Of a stretch of 64,000 bases of DNA, positions 30,238 to 37,199 are shown in pieces. Origin of the DNA: Ruegeria sp. ANG-S4 (GTDB lineage: Bacteria; Pseudomonadota; Alphaproteobacteria; Rhodobacterales; Rhodobacteraceae); NCBI RefSeq assembly GCF_000814005.1, contig NZ_JWLK01000004.1, positions 186,001 through 250,000 of the forward strand, in the 5' to 3' direction. The notes beneath the pieces are model-generated. The model searched no databases. It had not been told where the DNA came from and saw nothing but the letters and a program-made list of their open reading frames with translations. Every line of letters begins with the position of its first letter. Positions within the stretch are counted from its first letter, which is position 1. The position numbers and the translations under genes were made by a program.

Positions 30238-30888
30238 TCAGATGCGCAGGAACGGTTGGAACAGGCGCGGCACCAGTTTGTTGAATTTTAGCGGCGCGTC
30301 CGTCACTGCCAGACAGATGCAATCCTCTGAAATGTCAGCGGTCGGCGTGTGATGCAGGCTTTCATCCGCGATCTCGACATCGCCGCGGGCGAAATGATCA
30401 ACCTCATCTGAAAACGCACCTTGCAGCACCATGGTCAGTTCCATGCCCTTGTGGCTGTGGTCTGGCACTGCGGCACCGGCCGGAATGAACAGCAGGCGCG
30501 CCGTCGCATCGCGCGAGGTCGGCAGGATCGCCTGCTTCACACCCATGCCGATAGGGCGCCATTTGATCGCGTTCACATCACCGCCAACGTAGTCCTGCAA
30601 AGGCGCAGGCAGCACATCGCACCCGGGGCGCGCTGGTTTCGCTATTGGCGCACCCTGAGAGATCAGGGCCATCGTCGCAGCCAGCGACCCTTCATCCATC
30701 TGCGCTGACGCAGACTGTTCTTCCAAAACGTGCCCGCCGACAGCGTCAAAGCTTTCTGCACGCGCACGGCAGTGATCGCACAGCGACAAGTGTGTCGCGA
30801 CCATCAGGTTGAACGCTTCGGGCAGCGACCCTGCGGCATAGGCCATAAGCAGGTCGTCTGTCAGGTGATGTTTGATATCCTTACTCAT
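30238..30888 (-). CDS. chrR: ChrR-family zinc anti-sigma factor with cupin domain
   Basis: ChrR holds RpoE inactive until singlet oxygen triggers release. The protein of about 216 residues has the zinc anti-sigma domain HHLTDDLLMAYAAGSLPEAF...HLSLCDHC (His7, His33, Cys37, Cys40) and a C-terminal ChrR cupin. The cupin shows LLFIPAGAAVPDHSHKGMELTMVLQGAFSDE and SLHHTPTADISEDCICLAV, with the metal His/Glu residues. It directly follows rpoE. Start 30888 is preceded by GATGG; ATGs at 30894 and 30897 are equally in frame. The architecture matches Rhodobacter sphaeroides ChrR. Confidence 0.93.
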   Translation of the reverse strand: MSKDIKHHLTDDLLMAYAAGSLPEAFNLMVATHLSLCDHCRARAESFDAVGGHVLEEQSASAQMDEGSLAATMALISQGAPIAKPARPGCDVLPAPLQDYVGGDVNAIKWRPIGMGVKQAILPTSRDATARLLFIPAGAAVPDHSHKGMELTMVLQGAFSDEVDHFARGDVEIADESLHHTPTADISEDCICLAVTDAPLKFNKLVPRLFQPFLRI

Positions 30889-30898
30889 TTCCATCATC

Positions 30899-31552
30899 TC
30901 AATTCATCGCGTGGCGCAAGCGGTCCAGCGCCAGCCGTATCCTGGATTTGATCGTGCCCAGCGGTAATCCGGTCTGAGATGCGATTTCTCGATGGCTCAG
31001 ATCTCCGAAGTATGCCTTCTCGATCAGCTGTCTTTGCGCCTCTGGCAACGCTTTGAGTGCGTCACGCAATTGCGCGGTTTCCTGTTGCAGTGCGACCACA
31101 TCATCTTGATCCGGCTCTGCCTCCGGCCCCCAGCCCAAATCCTCGGGTTCGGGGCGGCGTTGCTTGCGCAAGACGTCGATGCGCTTGTTTCTGGCAATGG
31201 TGAACACCCACGTGGCCACGGTGGCCCGTGACGGATCGAAAAGGTGCGCCTTGTGCCACAAGGTCGCCATCACCTCCTGTGCACATTCCTCTGCCGTCGT
31301 GGCGTCCGAGCCCGACTTGATCAGGAATGCTTTGACCCGGGGCGCGAAATGCCGGAAGAGTTCGGCAAAGGCGGCCTGGTCCTGATCGTCACGAATGCGT
31401 CTGACATGCAGAACCCATTCCTGACGGGGATTAATGCCCTTCGATCCGTTCACCGGTTTGCCCATGACACGCTTCTGCAGCGCCGGTACGGCAACCGCAC
31501 CGGCATCAGCCGATGGCGCATCCAGAATTGCACTGTCAGTTTCGGTAAACAT
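30899..31552 (-). CDS. rpoE: RpoE-type ECF sigma factor (ECF11, singlet oxygen response)
   Basis: This ECF sigma factor partners the adjacent ChrR. It contains sigma-2 (FRHFAPRVKAFLIKSGSD, EVMATLWHKAHLFDPSRATVATWVFTIARNKRIDVLRKQRRPE) and sigma-4 (LKALPEAQRQLIEKAYFGDLSHREIASQTGLPLGTIKSRIRLALDRLRHA). Both strongly resemble R. sphaeroides RpoE. The start is uncertain: ATG 31552 coincides with the expected transcription start of the RpoE-like promoter found here, which would make the mRNA leaderless. ATG 31465 (MGKPVNGSKG) would give a conventional leader and a closer match to family length. The stop precedes chrR by one or a few bases. Confidence 0.92.
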   Translation of the reverse strand: MFTETDSAILDAPSADAGAVAVPALQKRVMGKPVNGSKGINPRQEWVLHVRRIRDDQDQAAFAELFRHFAPRVKAFLIKSGSDATTAEECAQEVMATLWHKAHLFDPSRATVATWVFTIARNKRIDVLRKQRRPEPEDLGWGPEAEPDQDDVVALQQETAQLRDALKALPEAQRQLIEKAYFGDLSHREIASQTGLPLGTIKSRIRLALDRLRHAMN

Positions 31553-31557
31553 GCCCA

Positions 31558-31586
31558 CATTACGTGGCTCTCCCCAGGTCGGATCA
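31558..31586 (-). promoter_or_regulatory. RpoE-dependent promoter of rpoE-chrR
   Basis: On the minus strand TGATCC (31586-31581) and TAATG (31562-31558) are separated by 18 bases, close to the TGATC/TAA-type promoter known for ECF11 RpoE. This implies positive autoregulation. Transcription would begin at or just before ATG 31552. Confidence 0.6.
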
Positions 31587-31593
31587 CTTTTCT

Positions 31594-31622
31594 GGATCGT
31601 TTTAATCCGGTTTGCGTTAAAT
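31594..31622 (+). promoter_or_regulatory. Candidate divergent RpoE-like promoter of the DUF1365 gene
   Basis: On the plus strand GGATCG (31594-31599) and TAAAT (31618-31622) are also 18 bases apart, about 73 bases before the DUF1365 start. The -35 element departs from TGATCC, so this is weaker than the opposing promoter. Confidence 0.35.
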
Positions 31623-31694
31623 ATCGTAATGCTACACAGGGTAATGCAAGGAAAATCATGCCCTGTGAACAGTTTACGGGCAAAGCGGTCACTC

Positions 31695-32468
31695 ATGGAT
31701 ACACTGGACCATATCGCGGGTCATACCTATCACGGGCGAAAGGGCGCAATCGAAAACGCTTTTCGCTATTCCGTGGACTACATTTTGTTCGACCCCGAGG
31801 CGCAGCATGAAACTCCGCTGTTGTTCTCGTTCAATCGGCCCAACGTGACCAACTGGCGGGACCGCGATCACGGCGGTGCACCCGGCAAAGGCAACGGGGC
31901 TGGTTGGCTGCGGGCGCGGTTCGAAGAAATGGAGTTTCCGCAGCCTGCCCATATTCGTCTGCTGACGCAGCCGCGGGTTTTGGGCCACGTGTTCAACCCG
32001 GTCAGTTTTTGGTTTTGTTTCGACAAGGATGACAGTCTTTACGCGGTGGTGTCCGAGGTCACCAATACCTTTGGCACGCGCCACAGCTATCTGTGCCACA
32101 AATCCGACCTGTCGCCGATCCTGCCCGGAGATCGCATTGTGGCTGACAAGGAAATGCACGTGTCCCCGTTTCAAAAGATCGAAGGGACCTACACGTTCCG
32201 CTTCGACTATCGTGCAGAACGGGTTGGCGTCTGGATCGACTACACCCGCGACAATGGCGGGTTGATTGCAACGCTGACGGGGACGCGACAAAAGCTGACC
32301 AATCGCTCGATCCTTTGGGCCCTGGTACGACGCCCGTTTGGCGCAAGGCGGGCCTTTGCCTTGATCGTTTGGCAAGCGTTCAAGCTATGGGCCAAAAAAG
32401 CGCGGTTTGTCCCCTTCCGCTCGGTCCCCGTGCCGGCGCGGTCGGTGTCTCGCTCGCGCCGCCAATGA
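31695..32468 (+). CDS. DUF1365 family protein (RpoE-regulon type)
   Basis: This 257-residue protein matches DUF1365: an HTYHGRKGAIENAFRYSVDYILFD opening, the ARFEEMEFPQPAHIRLLTQPRVLGHVFNPVSFWFCFD core, and the VSEVTNTFGTRHSYLC and EMHVSPFQKIEGTYTFRF segments. There is no signal peptide; the C-terminus is very basic (SVSRSRRQ). In R. sphaeroides a DUF1365 gene sits in an RpoE-controlled operon with fatty-acid-modifying genes, so a role in membrane lipid modification under singlet oxygen stress is plausible but unproven. Here it is divergent from rpoE, and the usual amine oxidase and cyclopropane-synthase neighbours are absent from this locus. Confidence 0.88.
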   Translation: MDTLDHIAGHTYHGRKGAIENAFRYSVDYILFDPEAQHETPLLFSFNRPNVTNWRDRDHGGAPGKGNGAGWLRARFEEMEFPQPAHIRLLTQPRVLGHVFNPVSFWFCFDKDDSLYAVVSEVTNTFGTRHSYLCHKSDLSPILPGDRIVADKEMHVSPFQKIEGTYTFRFDYRAERVGVWIDYTRDNGGLIATLTGTRQKLTNRSILWALVRRPFGARRAFALIVWQAFKLWAKKARFVPFRSVPVPARSVSRSRRQ

Positions 32469-32553
32469 CGCTCGGGTTTGCGTAAGATCAAAGACGGCGC
32501 GTTTCCTCAGTGCTTTGGATAGATCGAAACCGCGAACGCAAGGAGTTGGTCAT

Positions 32554-32871
32554 ATGCTGGAAATTTCGGCACGGAAAATCGCCCAGGTCGCCATGATGGG
32601 CCGCGAACTGGAAAGGGCCGAGGGCGAGTTGCGCGCGTTTGTCGACCGGATGAGCGAGGACGAACAGGCCGAATTGGTCGCCATTATGTGGATCGGACGC
32701 GAGAGCTTTTTTGCCGAGGATTTGGCCGAGGCTATCGCCACCGCCAAGGCCGAGGCCTCGACCCCTTGCGCTGATTACCTGATCGGTACGCCGCATATGT
32801 CGGACCATCTGGAAAACGGTTTGAACGCGCTGGGAATATCGGCAGAAGACGTTGAAAATGATCTGATGTAG
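32554..32871 (+). CDS. DUF3775 domain protein
   Basis: This small acidic protein of 105 residues matches DUF3775: LEISARKIAQVAMMGRELERAEGELRAFVDRMSEDEQAELVAIMWIGRE then AEASTPCADYLIGTPHMSDHLENGLNALG. Function is unknown. The AELVAIMWIGRE and YLIGTPHMSDHLE segments are the diagnostic ones. ATG 32554 follows AAGGAG at good spacing. It lies 85 bases after DUF1365 in the same direction and may be cotranscribed. Confidence 0.83.
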   Translation: MLEISARKIAQVAMMGRELERAEGELRAFVDRMSEDEQAELVAIMWIGRESFFAEDLAEAIATAKAEASTPCADYLIGTPHMSDHLENGLNALGISAEDVENDLM

Positions 32872-32953
32872 CTTGGAAAACCAAGCCGGGGCCAAGGTTA
32901 ACAGACCTTAATTTCCCGCTGTGGCTGCCTTAATGCAAGGCTCCTTTATTTGA

Positions 32954-32974
32954 ACTGTGACGACGAAACACAGT
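32954..32974 (+). promoter_or_regulatory. Hairpin just before the DUF1127 ribosome site
   Basis: ACTGTG (32954-32959) pairs with CACAGT (32969-32974) across nine bases, ending seven bases before a very strong AGGAGGAG ribosome site. A second 6-bp hairpin with an AAAA loop overlaps the DUF3775 stop (32871-32886). These may affect mRNA stability or translation of the small DUF1127 gene. Confidence 0.35.
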
Positions 32975-32994
32975 CAATTCAGGAGGAGAATGCA

Positions 32995-33222
32995 ATGCAG
33001 AACGTCAGTACAGTACGCCCTCAAAGCGGGCTTTTCGCAGGGTTGTTTGCCGACTACGCCGAAGCACGTGTCGAGCAATTCCGCCGCAAGCATTTTGCCA
33101 AGACCGTGCGCGAGCTTGAGCGCCTGAGCGACCAGCAGTTGAACGACATTGGTGTGCCGCGCGACGAAATCAAACAGCGCGCGTATGACAGCGTGTATCA
33201 CCAAAAGCCGTACAAGCAGTGA
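32995..33222 (+). CDS. DUF1127 small basic protein
   Basis: This 75-residue protein carries the DUF1127 (YjiS-like) C-terminal motif: RRKHFAKTVRELERLSDQQLNDIGVPRDEIKQRAYDSVY. The Arg-rich LxxLSDxxLxDIGxxR pattern is characteristic. In several alphaproteobacteria such small proteins influence RNA turnover, phosphate or carbon metabolism, and C-terminal parts may bind RNA; the role here is unknown. ATG 32995 follows AGGAGGAG, among the strongest ribosome sites in the window, suggesting high expression. A second DUF1127-type protein follows 60 bases later. Confidence 0.88.
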   Translation: MQNVSTVRPQSGLFAGLFADYAEARVEQFRRKHFAKTVRELERLSDQQLNDIGVPRDEIKQRAYDSVYHQKPYKQ

Positions 33223-33281
33223 TCAGATGTTCGGGTGTTTTCCCGGCCACAAAATCAGTCTTCAGGTGAAAGGTGATCCAA

Positions 33282-33482
33282 ATGTTTGATGAATTCCCGA
33301 CGAACGAACAGGAACCAATGGCCAGCTCACTTTTGTTGTTTGACCGCGCCATGCGCATTCGCGCAATCAAGGACGACGTTGTCCGCGCTGCGCAGCAGCT
33401 CGACAGTCTGAATGACAAACAGCTAGCGGAGATCGGCATAAATCGCAGCGACATCGAAGATACGATCAGGCGGTACATCTGA
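33282..33482 (+). CDS. DUF1127-type small protein, second copy
   Basis: This 66-residue protein has a diverged DUF1127 motif: AAQQLDSLNDKQLAEIGINRSDIEDTIRRYI. The LDSLNDKQLAEIGINRSDI part matches its upstream neighbour's LERLSDQQLNDIGVPRDEI, so the two are probably paralogues. The N-terminal half is unrelated and less basic. I chose ATG 33282, with AAAGG upstream; a GTG at 33273 is in frame. An intrinsic terminator follows, so this ends the transcription unit. Confidence 0.75.
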   Translation: MFDEFPTNEQEPMASSLLLFDRAMRIRAIKDDVVRAAQQLDSLNDKQLAEIGINRSDIEDTIRRYI

Positions 33483-33512
33483 ATGAACGTTTCTGATGAT
33501 CTGCGAATATAG

Positions 33513-33547
33513 AGGCCATTCCAACGTTTTGGAGTGGCCTTTTTTTT
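33513..33547 (+). terminator. Intrinsic terminator after the DUF1127 pair
   Basis: AGGCCATTCCAA (33513-33524) pairs with TTGGAGTGGCCT (33529-33540), a 12-bp stem with one wobble and a four-base loop, followed by eight T. It ends the plus-strand small-protein unit and faces the minus-strand saccharopine operon. Confidence 0.92.
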
Positions 33548-33580
33548 GGAAACGCGGTTGAGTTCGACCCGCCCCGAAAG

Positions 33581-34723
33581 TCAGCCAGCGTGATCCACGA
33601 CCTGTAAATGCTGCGCCAGCTTGTCGATTTCTGTCATCCAGTCGCGCACCAATTTCGGATCGCTCGGGGCCGCGTGGACGCCCGCAGGGATGGCGCGGTT
33701 CAGAACTGCCTCAACCGCCAATGACACCGGAACCGAGACCAGACGCGCCATCGCGGTTCCGCGCGCATCACCCCAGGCATCCATCACGTAGGTTTTGTTC
33801 CAGACCGCTACGCCATCTTTTTCGGCTTTCAGGCCCACGCACAGAACCACGCGATCTGGTTCGCCTTCTTCGTAAGCGTTCTCGGCCCAGAACTGATCTG
33901 ACATCTCTTTCAACCGCGCGTCGCCTTCGGGGCCAGAGAGGGTTTCGATTTCGGTGAACACATCCTTCCACGCGTCGGTCCAGCCGTTCAGGCGCAGCGT
34001 GCCGCGCACGAATTCCTTCACCGGCCAGTGTGTTTCGAACTGGTACTCGGCCATGAACGGGATCGAGTCGCGGTTTGGATAGACTTCAAAGCTCTCGGGC
34101 GTGGGCAAAGGGGCGACATAGCTGTTGATTGCGTCCCAGGGGCGGGCAACCTCAAGCGGCGCATAATCGCGGATCGACTTGGACGGCGAGCGCAGCGCTT
34201 TGAGCACCCCAAGCGGCGACCAGCTGAACTTGTAGCGGAATGCGTTGGGATGTTTCGGGACACCGCCGCAATATGAGATAAAACTCAGGTGGTTTTGTGG
34301 ATCGAACACATCCGAGGCACGATAGTCATCGACCAAGGCATGCGCCATCAGGTGATCTATACCTGGGTCCAGCCCAACTTCGTTGACAAGCACCACACCT
34401 GCTTCACGCGCCTGCTCGTCCAAGGCCCGCATCTCGGGTGAGATGTAGGACGAAGATACAAAGTTGGCCTGTTTCGAGATCGCAAGTTCAGCCAGTGGCA
34501 CATGCCAATCGCCTGGCAGCATTGAGACGATGACATCGCCCTGCTCCAACACGGCGCCCAGCGCGTCGATATCGAAGGCGTGGATGTCGTCGGTCAAATC
34601 TCCAACCGCTTGTTTGGCCTTTTCGAGTGTCCGGTTCCAGACGGTCACCTTTTGCCCGCCCTCGATCAGTCGGCGCAGGCCGGGGATGGCCGACAGGCCG
34701 GTGCCACACCAGTGAATCGTCAT
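33581..34723 (-). CDS. Saccharopine dehydrogenase family protein, LYS9-like (glutamate-forming)
   Basis: This 380-residue enzyme resembles saccharopine reductase. The N-terminus is a reduced Rossmann motif, WCGTGLSAIPGLRRLIEGG. Downstream SSSYISPEMRALDEQAREAGVVLVNEVGLDPGIDHL and FRYKFSWSPLGVLKAL match LYS9 closely. Family members convert saccharopine to or from 2-aminoadipate semialdehyde plus glutamate. It is encoded three bases after the LYS1-like gene, so the pair could link lysine and aminoadipate semialdehyde through saccharopine; in bacteria this is usually lysine breakdown or osmotic adaptation. ATG 34723 follows GAAGGGA; a GTG lies one codon earlier. It ends a four-gene minus-strand operon. 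Confidence 0.82.
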   Translation of the reverse strand: MTIHWCGTGLSAIPGLRRLIEGGQKVTVWNRTLEKAKQAVGDLTDDIHAFDIDALGAVLEQGDVIVSMLPGDWHVPLAELAISKQANFVSSSYISPEMRALDEQAREAGVVLVNEVGLDPGIDHLMAHALVDDYRASDVFDPQNHLSFISYCGGVPKHPNAFRYKFSWSPLGVLKALRSPSKSIRDYAPLEVARPWDAINSYVAPLPTPESFEVYPNRDSIPFMAEYQFETHWPVKEFVRGTLRLNGWTDAWKDVFTEIETLSGPEGDARLKEMSDQFWAENAYEEGEPDRVVLCVGLKAEKDGVAVWNKTYVMDAWGDARGTAMARLVSVPVSLAVEAVLNRAIPAGVHAAPSDPKLVRDWMTEIDKLAQHLQVVDHAG

Positions 34724-34726
34724 CAC

Positions 34727-35782
34727 TCAGATCCCTTCGATTTGTGTTTTGTAAATTGCGTCCGCCCGACCCCAGACGCCGCTATTCAGATCGGTCAGGG
34801 CCAGCAGCGAAGGCAGCAATTGCGCGGCGTAATCCTCGGAGCTTTCGACCGGCAGCATCGAGGGCAGGTTGTCGATTGCTATCACGTCCATAACAGGGTT
34901 ATCCGCCACCCGCAGGGCGGGGGCGTCCCATGTGGTGGCGTGATCGTAGATCGGCACCGGATTGTAATCGCTGTCCGGGTCACAGGCGACATCGCCAATG
35001 GCGGTCAGCTTGCGCAGGGCGGTCAGTGCGTCACGCGGGACAAAGACCGGCGTACCGGGGCGGGCGAAGATGCAGTTCAGAAATAGGTCATGGTTCAGGA
35101 TTTCCGGGAACGGTCCACCGCTGGCGGTTTCGGCCATGTCCCATTTGGTGACGGGCACACCCATCGCTTCGCAAATGTCTGCTGCACCGGTGCCGACGCG
35201 GCCCAAAGCACCGATGACAATGGCGTTGGGACGATTGGCACCCGTCGCATCCAACTCGGCCAGCAACTCTGCGTTCATCGCCTCTTTGCCCGGGTAAACA
35301 CCCACCGGCGGGCATAGCTGCCCCCTTTGCTGCGCCGCCCATGCCTTAAGTGTCACCGCTGCACCGGCATACCCCGCCCAATAGCCAAAGGCCGCCACCC
35401 GGCGGCCATCTTCGTCCACCAAATACTCCAGATCGTAGAGCGTGCCGCCACCAGCCTTGAACCGCGCCAACAAGGCGCGACCAGAATGTTGACCCTTATA
35501 GGCGTGTCCGAACATGATGTGGCGGTGGGGCAAGGGCGTGCCATCCTCGGGCAGTTCCTTGAGGCCGAATATGATGGCATCCAGCGGGGCTTCGGGCCAG
35601 GAATTCTCGGGTGCAATCTCGCAGCCCGCGTTCTTGTATCCGTCGATGGCAATCGCACGGACAGAGCTTTCCTCGACCGTCACGCGAATTCCGGCTGCGA
35701 TCAAAGCGGCGGCCCCTTGCGGTGTCAGGCCCACCCGCTCCTCGTTCGGGCGTTGTTCTGCCCGGACCCAAAGATGTGTCAT
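34727..35782 (-). CDS. Saccharopine dehydrogenase, LYS1-like (lysine-forming)
   Basis: This 351-residue enzyme belongs to the alanine dehydrogenase/PNT fold. MTHLWVRAEQRPNEERVGLTPQGAAALIAAGIRVTVEESS is the LYS1-type opening, with the active-site Arg/Lys region. GLKELPEDGTPLPHRHIMFGHAYKGQ supplies substrate-site His residues, and AIVIGALGRVGTGAADICEAMGVPVTKWDMAET is the NAD-binding strand. It interconverts saccharopine and lysine plus 2-oxoglutarate. It lies between a glutathione transferase and the LYS9-like partner, with gaps of 14 and 3 bases. Bacteria more often have a fused LKR/SDH, so two separate fungal-type enzymes are notable. Confidence 0.87.
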   Translation of the reverse strand: MTHLWVRAEQRPNEERVGLTPQGAAALIAAGIRVTVEESSVRAIAIDGYKNAGCEIAPENSWPEAPLDAIIFGLKELPEDGTPLPHRHIMFGHAYKGQHSGRALLARFKAGGGTLYDLEYLVDEDGRRVAAFGYWAGYAGAAVTLKAWAAQQRGQLCPPVGVYPGKEAMNAELLAELDATGANRPNAIVIGALGRVGTGAADICEAMGVPVTKWDMAETASGGPFPEILNHDLFLNCIFARPGTPVFVPRDALTALRKLTAIGDVACDPDSDYNPVPIYDHATTWDAPALRVADNPVMDVIAIDNLPSMLPVESSEDYAAQLLPSLLALTDLNSGVWGRADAIYKTQIEGI

Positions 35783-35796
35783 TCCGTATCCTTTTG

Positions 35797-36411
35797 TCAG
35801 AGCATTCCGGCAGCGCGTACGGCCTTGACGGATGGCCGCGTTTCCATTGCTTCGCGGAAGGCAACGATCTTGGGAAAGGCAGAGACGTCGACCCCGTCAC
35901 CTTCAAGCCAGCTGCACACCACATACAGGTAAGCGTCGGCCAGCGAGAATGTGTCACCCAGAACCAACGGCCCACGCAGCCCGTTCGACGAGATGTAGTC
36001 ACATGAGGCGGTCATCGTTTCCGAAACCTTCGCCGCCATATCTGTCCAGCTGGCCTCGTTATCGGCCCAGCGGGGCCCGCGCATTTTGTGCGCGTGATTC
36101 ACATGCATGGTTGAAGCGAGGTAGTACATCACCTCGCGCATCCGACCCGCCATAACCGGGTCGCTGGGGACAAGCCCTGCGTCCGGCGCAATTGCCGCGA
36201 TGTAATCCAACAGCGCGCCGGTTTCGGTCAGAATGCCTCCCTCAACGGCCAACGCCGGTACGCGGCCCTTGGGGTTGATCTGGTGATAAGCGGGCTTGGT
36301 CTGCTCGCCCTCGGCGAAGTTCAACTTGATGGCCTCATACTCTAGCCCGGCTTCTTCCAACGCGATGGCCACGGCAATCGAGATCGTGCGGGGGGCATAG
36401 TAGAGTTGCAT
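35797..36411 (-). CDS. Glutathione S-transferase family protein
   Basis: This 204-residue protein has the thioredoxin-like N-terminal domain (MQLYYAPRTISIAVAIALEEAG, NPKGRVPALAVEGGILTETGALLDYIA with the cis-Pro and Glu/Thr glutathione site). The all-helical C-terminal domain includes LVLGDTFSLADAYLYVVCSWL. Ser is the likely activating residue in the beta-class-like APRTIS region, but Cys is absent there. It sits ten bases after the histidine phosphatase gene and 14 before the LYS1-like gene. Its part in lysine metabolism, if any, is unclear. Confidence 0.88.
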   Translation of the reverse strand: MQLYYAPRTISIAVAIALEEAGLEYEAIKLNFAEGEQTKPAYHQINPKGRVPALAVEGGILTETGALLDYIAAIAPDAGLVPSDPVMAGRMREVMYYLASTMHVNHAHKMRGPRWADNEASWTDMAAKVSETMTASCDYISSNGLRGPLVLGDTFSLADAYLYVVCSWLEGDGVDVSAFPKIVAFREAMETRPSVKAVRAAGML

Positions 36412-36421
36412 CAGGGTTTCC

Positions 36422-37072
36422 TTACAAGTGGGTCTGGGCGAACTTTCGATCCGGTGCTTCCAGATGGGGAACGGCATTGAACAGGACCGGGCTCAGCTGC
36501 GCGCCAATCGGGTGCAGACGATGCATCGACGTATTCATGATGGCAAGGGTCACCCGTGCCATAGACGGGATGTCCAACCCCATTGCCTGCCGCACCGCCA
36601 TCGAGATCAACCCGCCCGACGTAACGATGATCGCGGGGCCGCCCTCGGTCCCGATATCGTGCAGGGCGTCAGAGACTCGGGTCTCGAACTCGTGGAACGT
36701 TTCTGGTGCATCCTTGATTTCGCCTCGGGACCATGCGGCAAATGTGCGGGGCAGGTGATCGACAAAACCTTCGCGGTCGGTCGGAATTTCGACCCCATGC
36801 TGCTGCTGGAACAGTTGGGCCAGTGTGAAATACTCGATCTCATTCAGCCGCGCGTCGCGGATGGGCTCTGACAGCCCCATGCTGGTTGCGGTTTCAATGT
36901 GCCGGTTCAGCGTTCCGCAATAGACGCGCGGGTAGTGCACGCGCGTGTCTCGCAGATGCGCGCCCAGCCAGCGCGCCTGTTGGTGACCCAGATCGCTGAG
37001 CCGGTCATAGCTCAGCTCATCCCGCGCGGTTGTATTGGCCTGCCCGTGGCGCACCAGTGTGATATGTGACAT
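36422..37072 (-). CDS. Histidine phosphatase family protein (phosphoglycerate mutase-like)
   Basis: This 216-residue protein has the catalytic motif LVRHGQ (Arg8, His9, Gly10) and conserved Arg/His/Glu in YCGTLNRHIETA and LNEIEYFTL. The second His lies in IIVTSGGLIS, where typical members have GHG or SHG; here the position reads TSGG, so the second catalytic His seems missing. That could weaken activity or place the residue elsewhere. It heads the four-gene minus-strand operon with the glutathione transferase and the saccharopine pair; AGAGGGA precedes the ATG. Substrate unknown. Confidence 0.85.
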   Translation of the reverse strand: MSHITLVRHGQANTTARDELSYDRLSDLGHQQARWLGAHLRDTRVHYPRVYCGTLNRHIETATSMGLSEPIRDARLNEIEYFTLAQLFQQQHGVEIPTDREGFVDHLPRTFAAWSRGEIKDAPETFHEFETRVSDALHDIGTEGGPAIIVTSGGLISMAVRQAMGLDIPSMARVTLAIMNTSMHRLHPIGAQLSPVLFNAVPHLEAPDRKFAQTHL

Positions 37073-37199
37073 GACGATCCCTCTTGCACGGATGTCTTAG
37101 GGCAGGTTCAAGGCCGGTGCCAGAGGGGTTTCACAGCCGACTGAAAAAACCTATGTCTGGGGCGGTTTCGCGTCATCCGCGACCATTCGAGGGGGACCA

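Noticed and set aside
32872..32886. GCTTGG-AAAA-CCAAGC as a terminator of DUF3775
   Set aside because: The stem is short and no T run follows; better described as a small mRNA hairpin.
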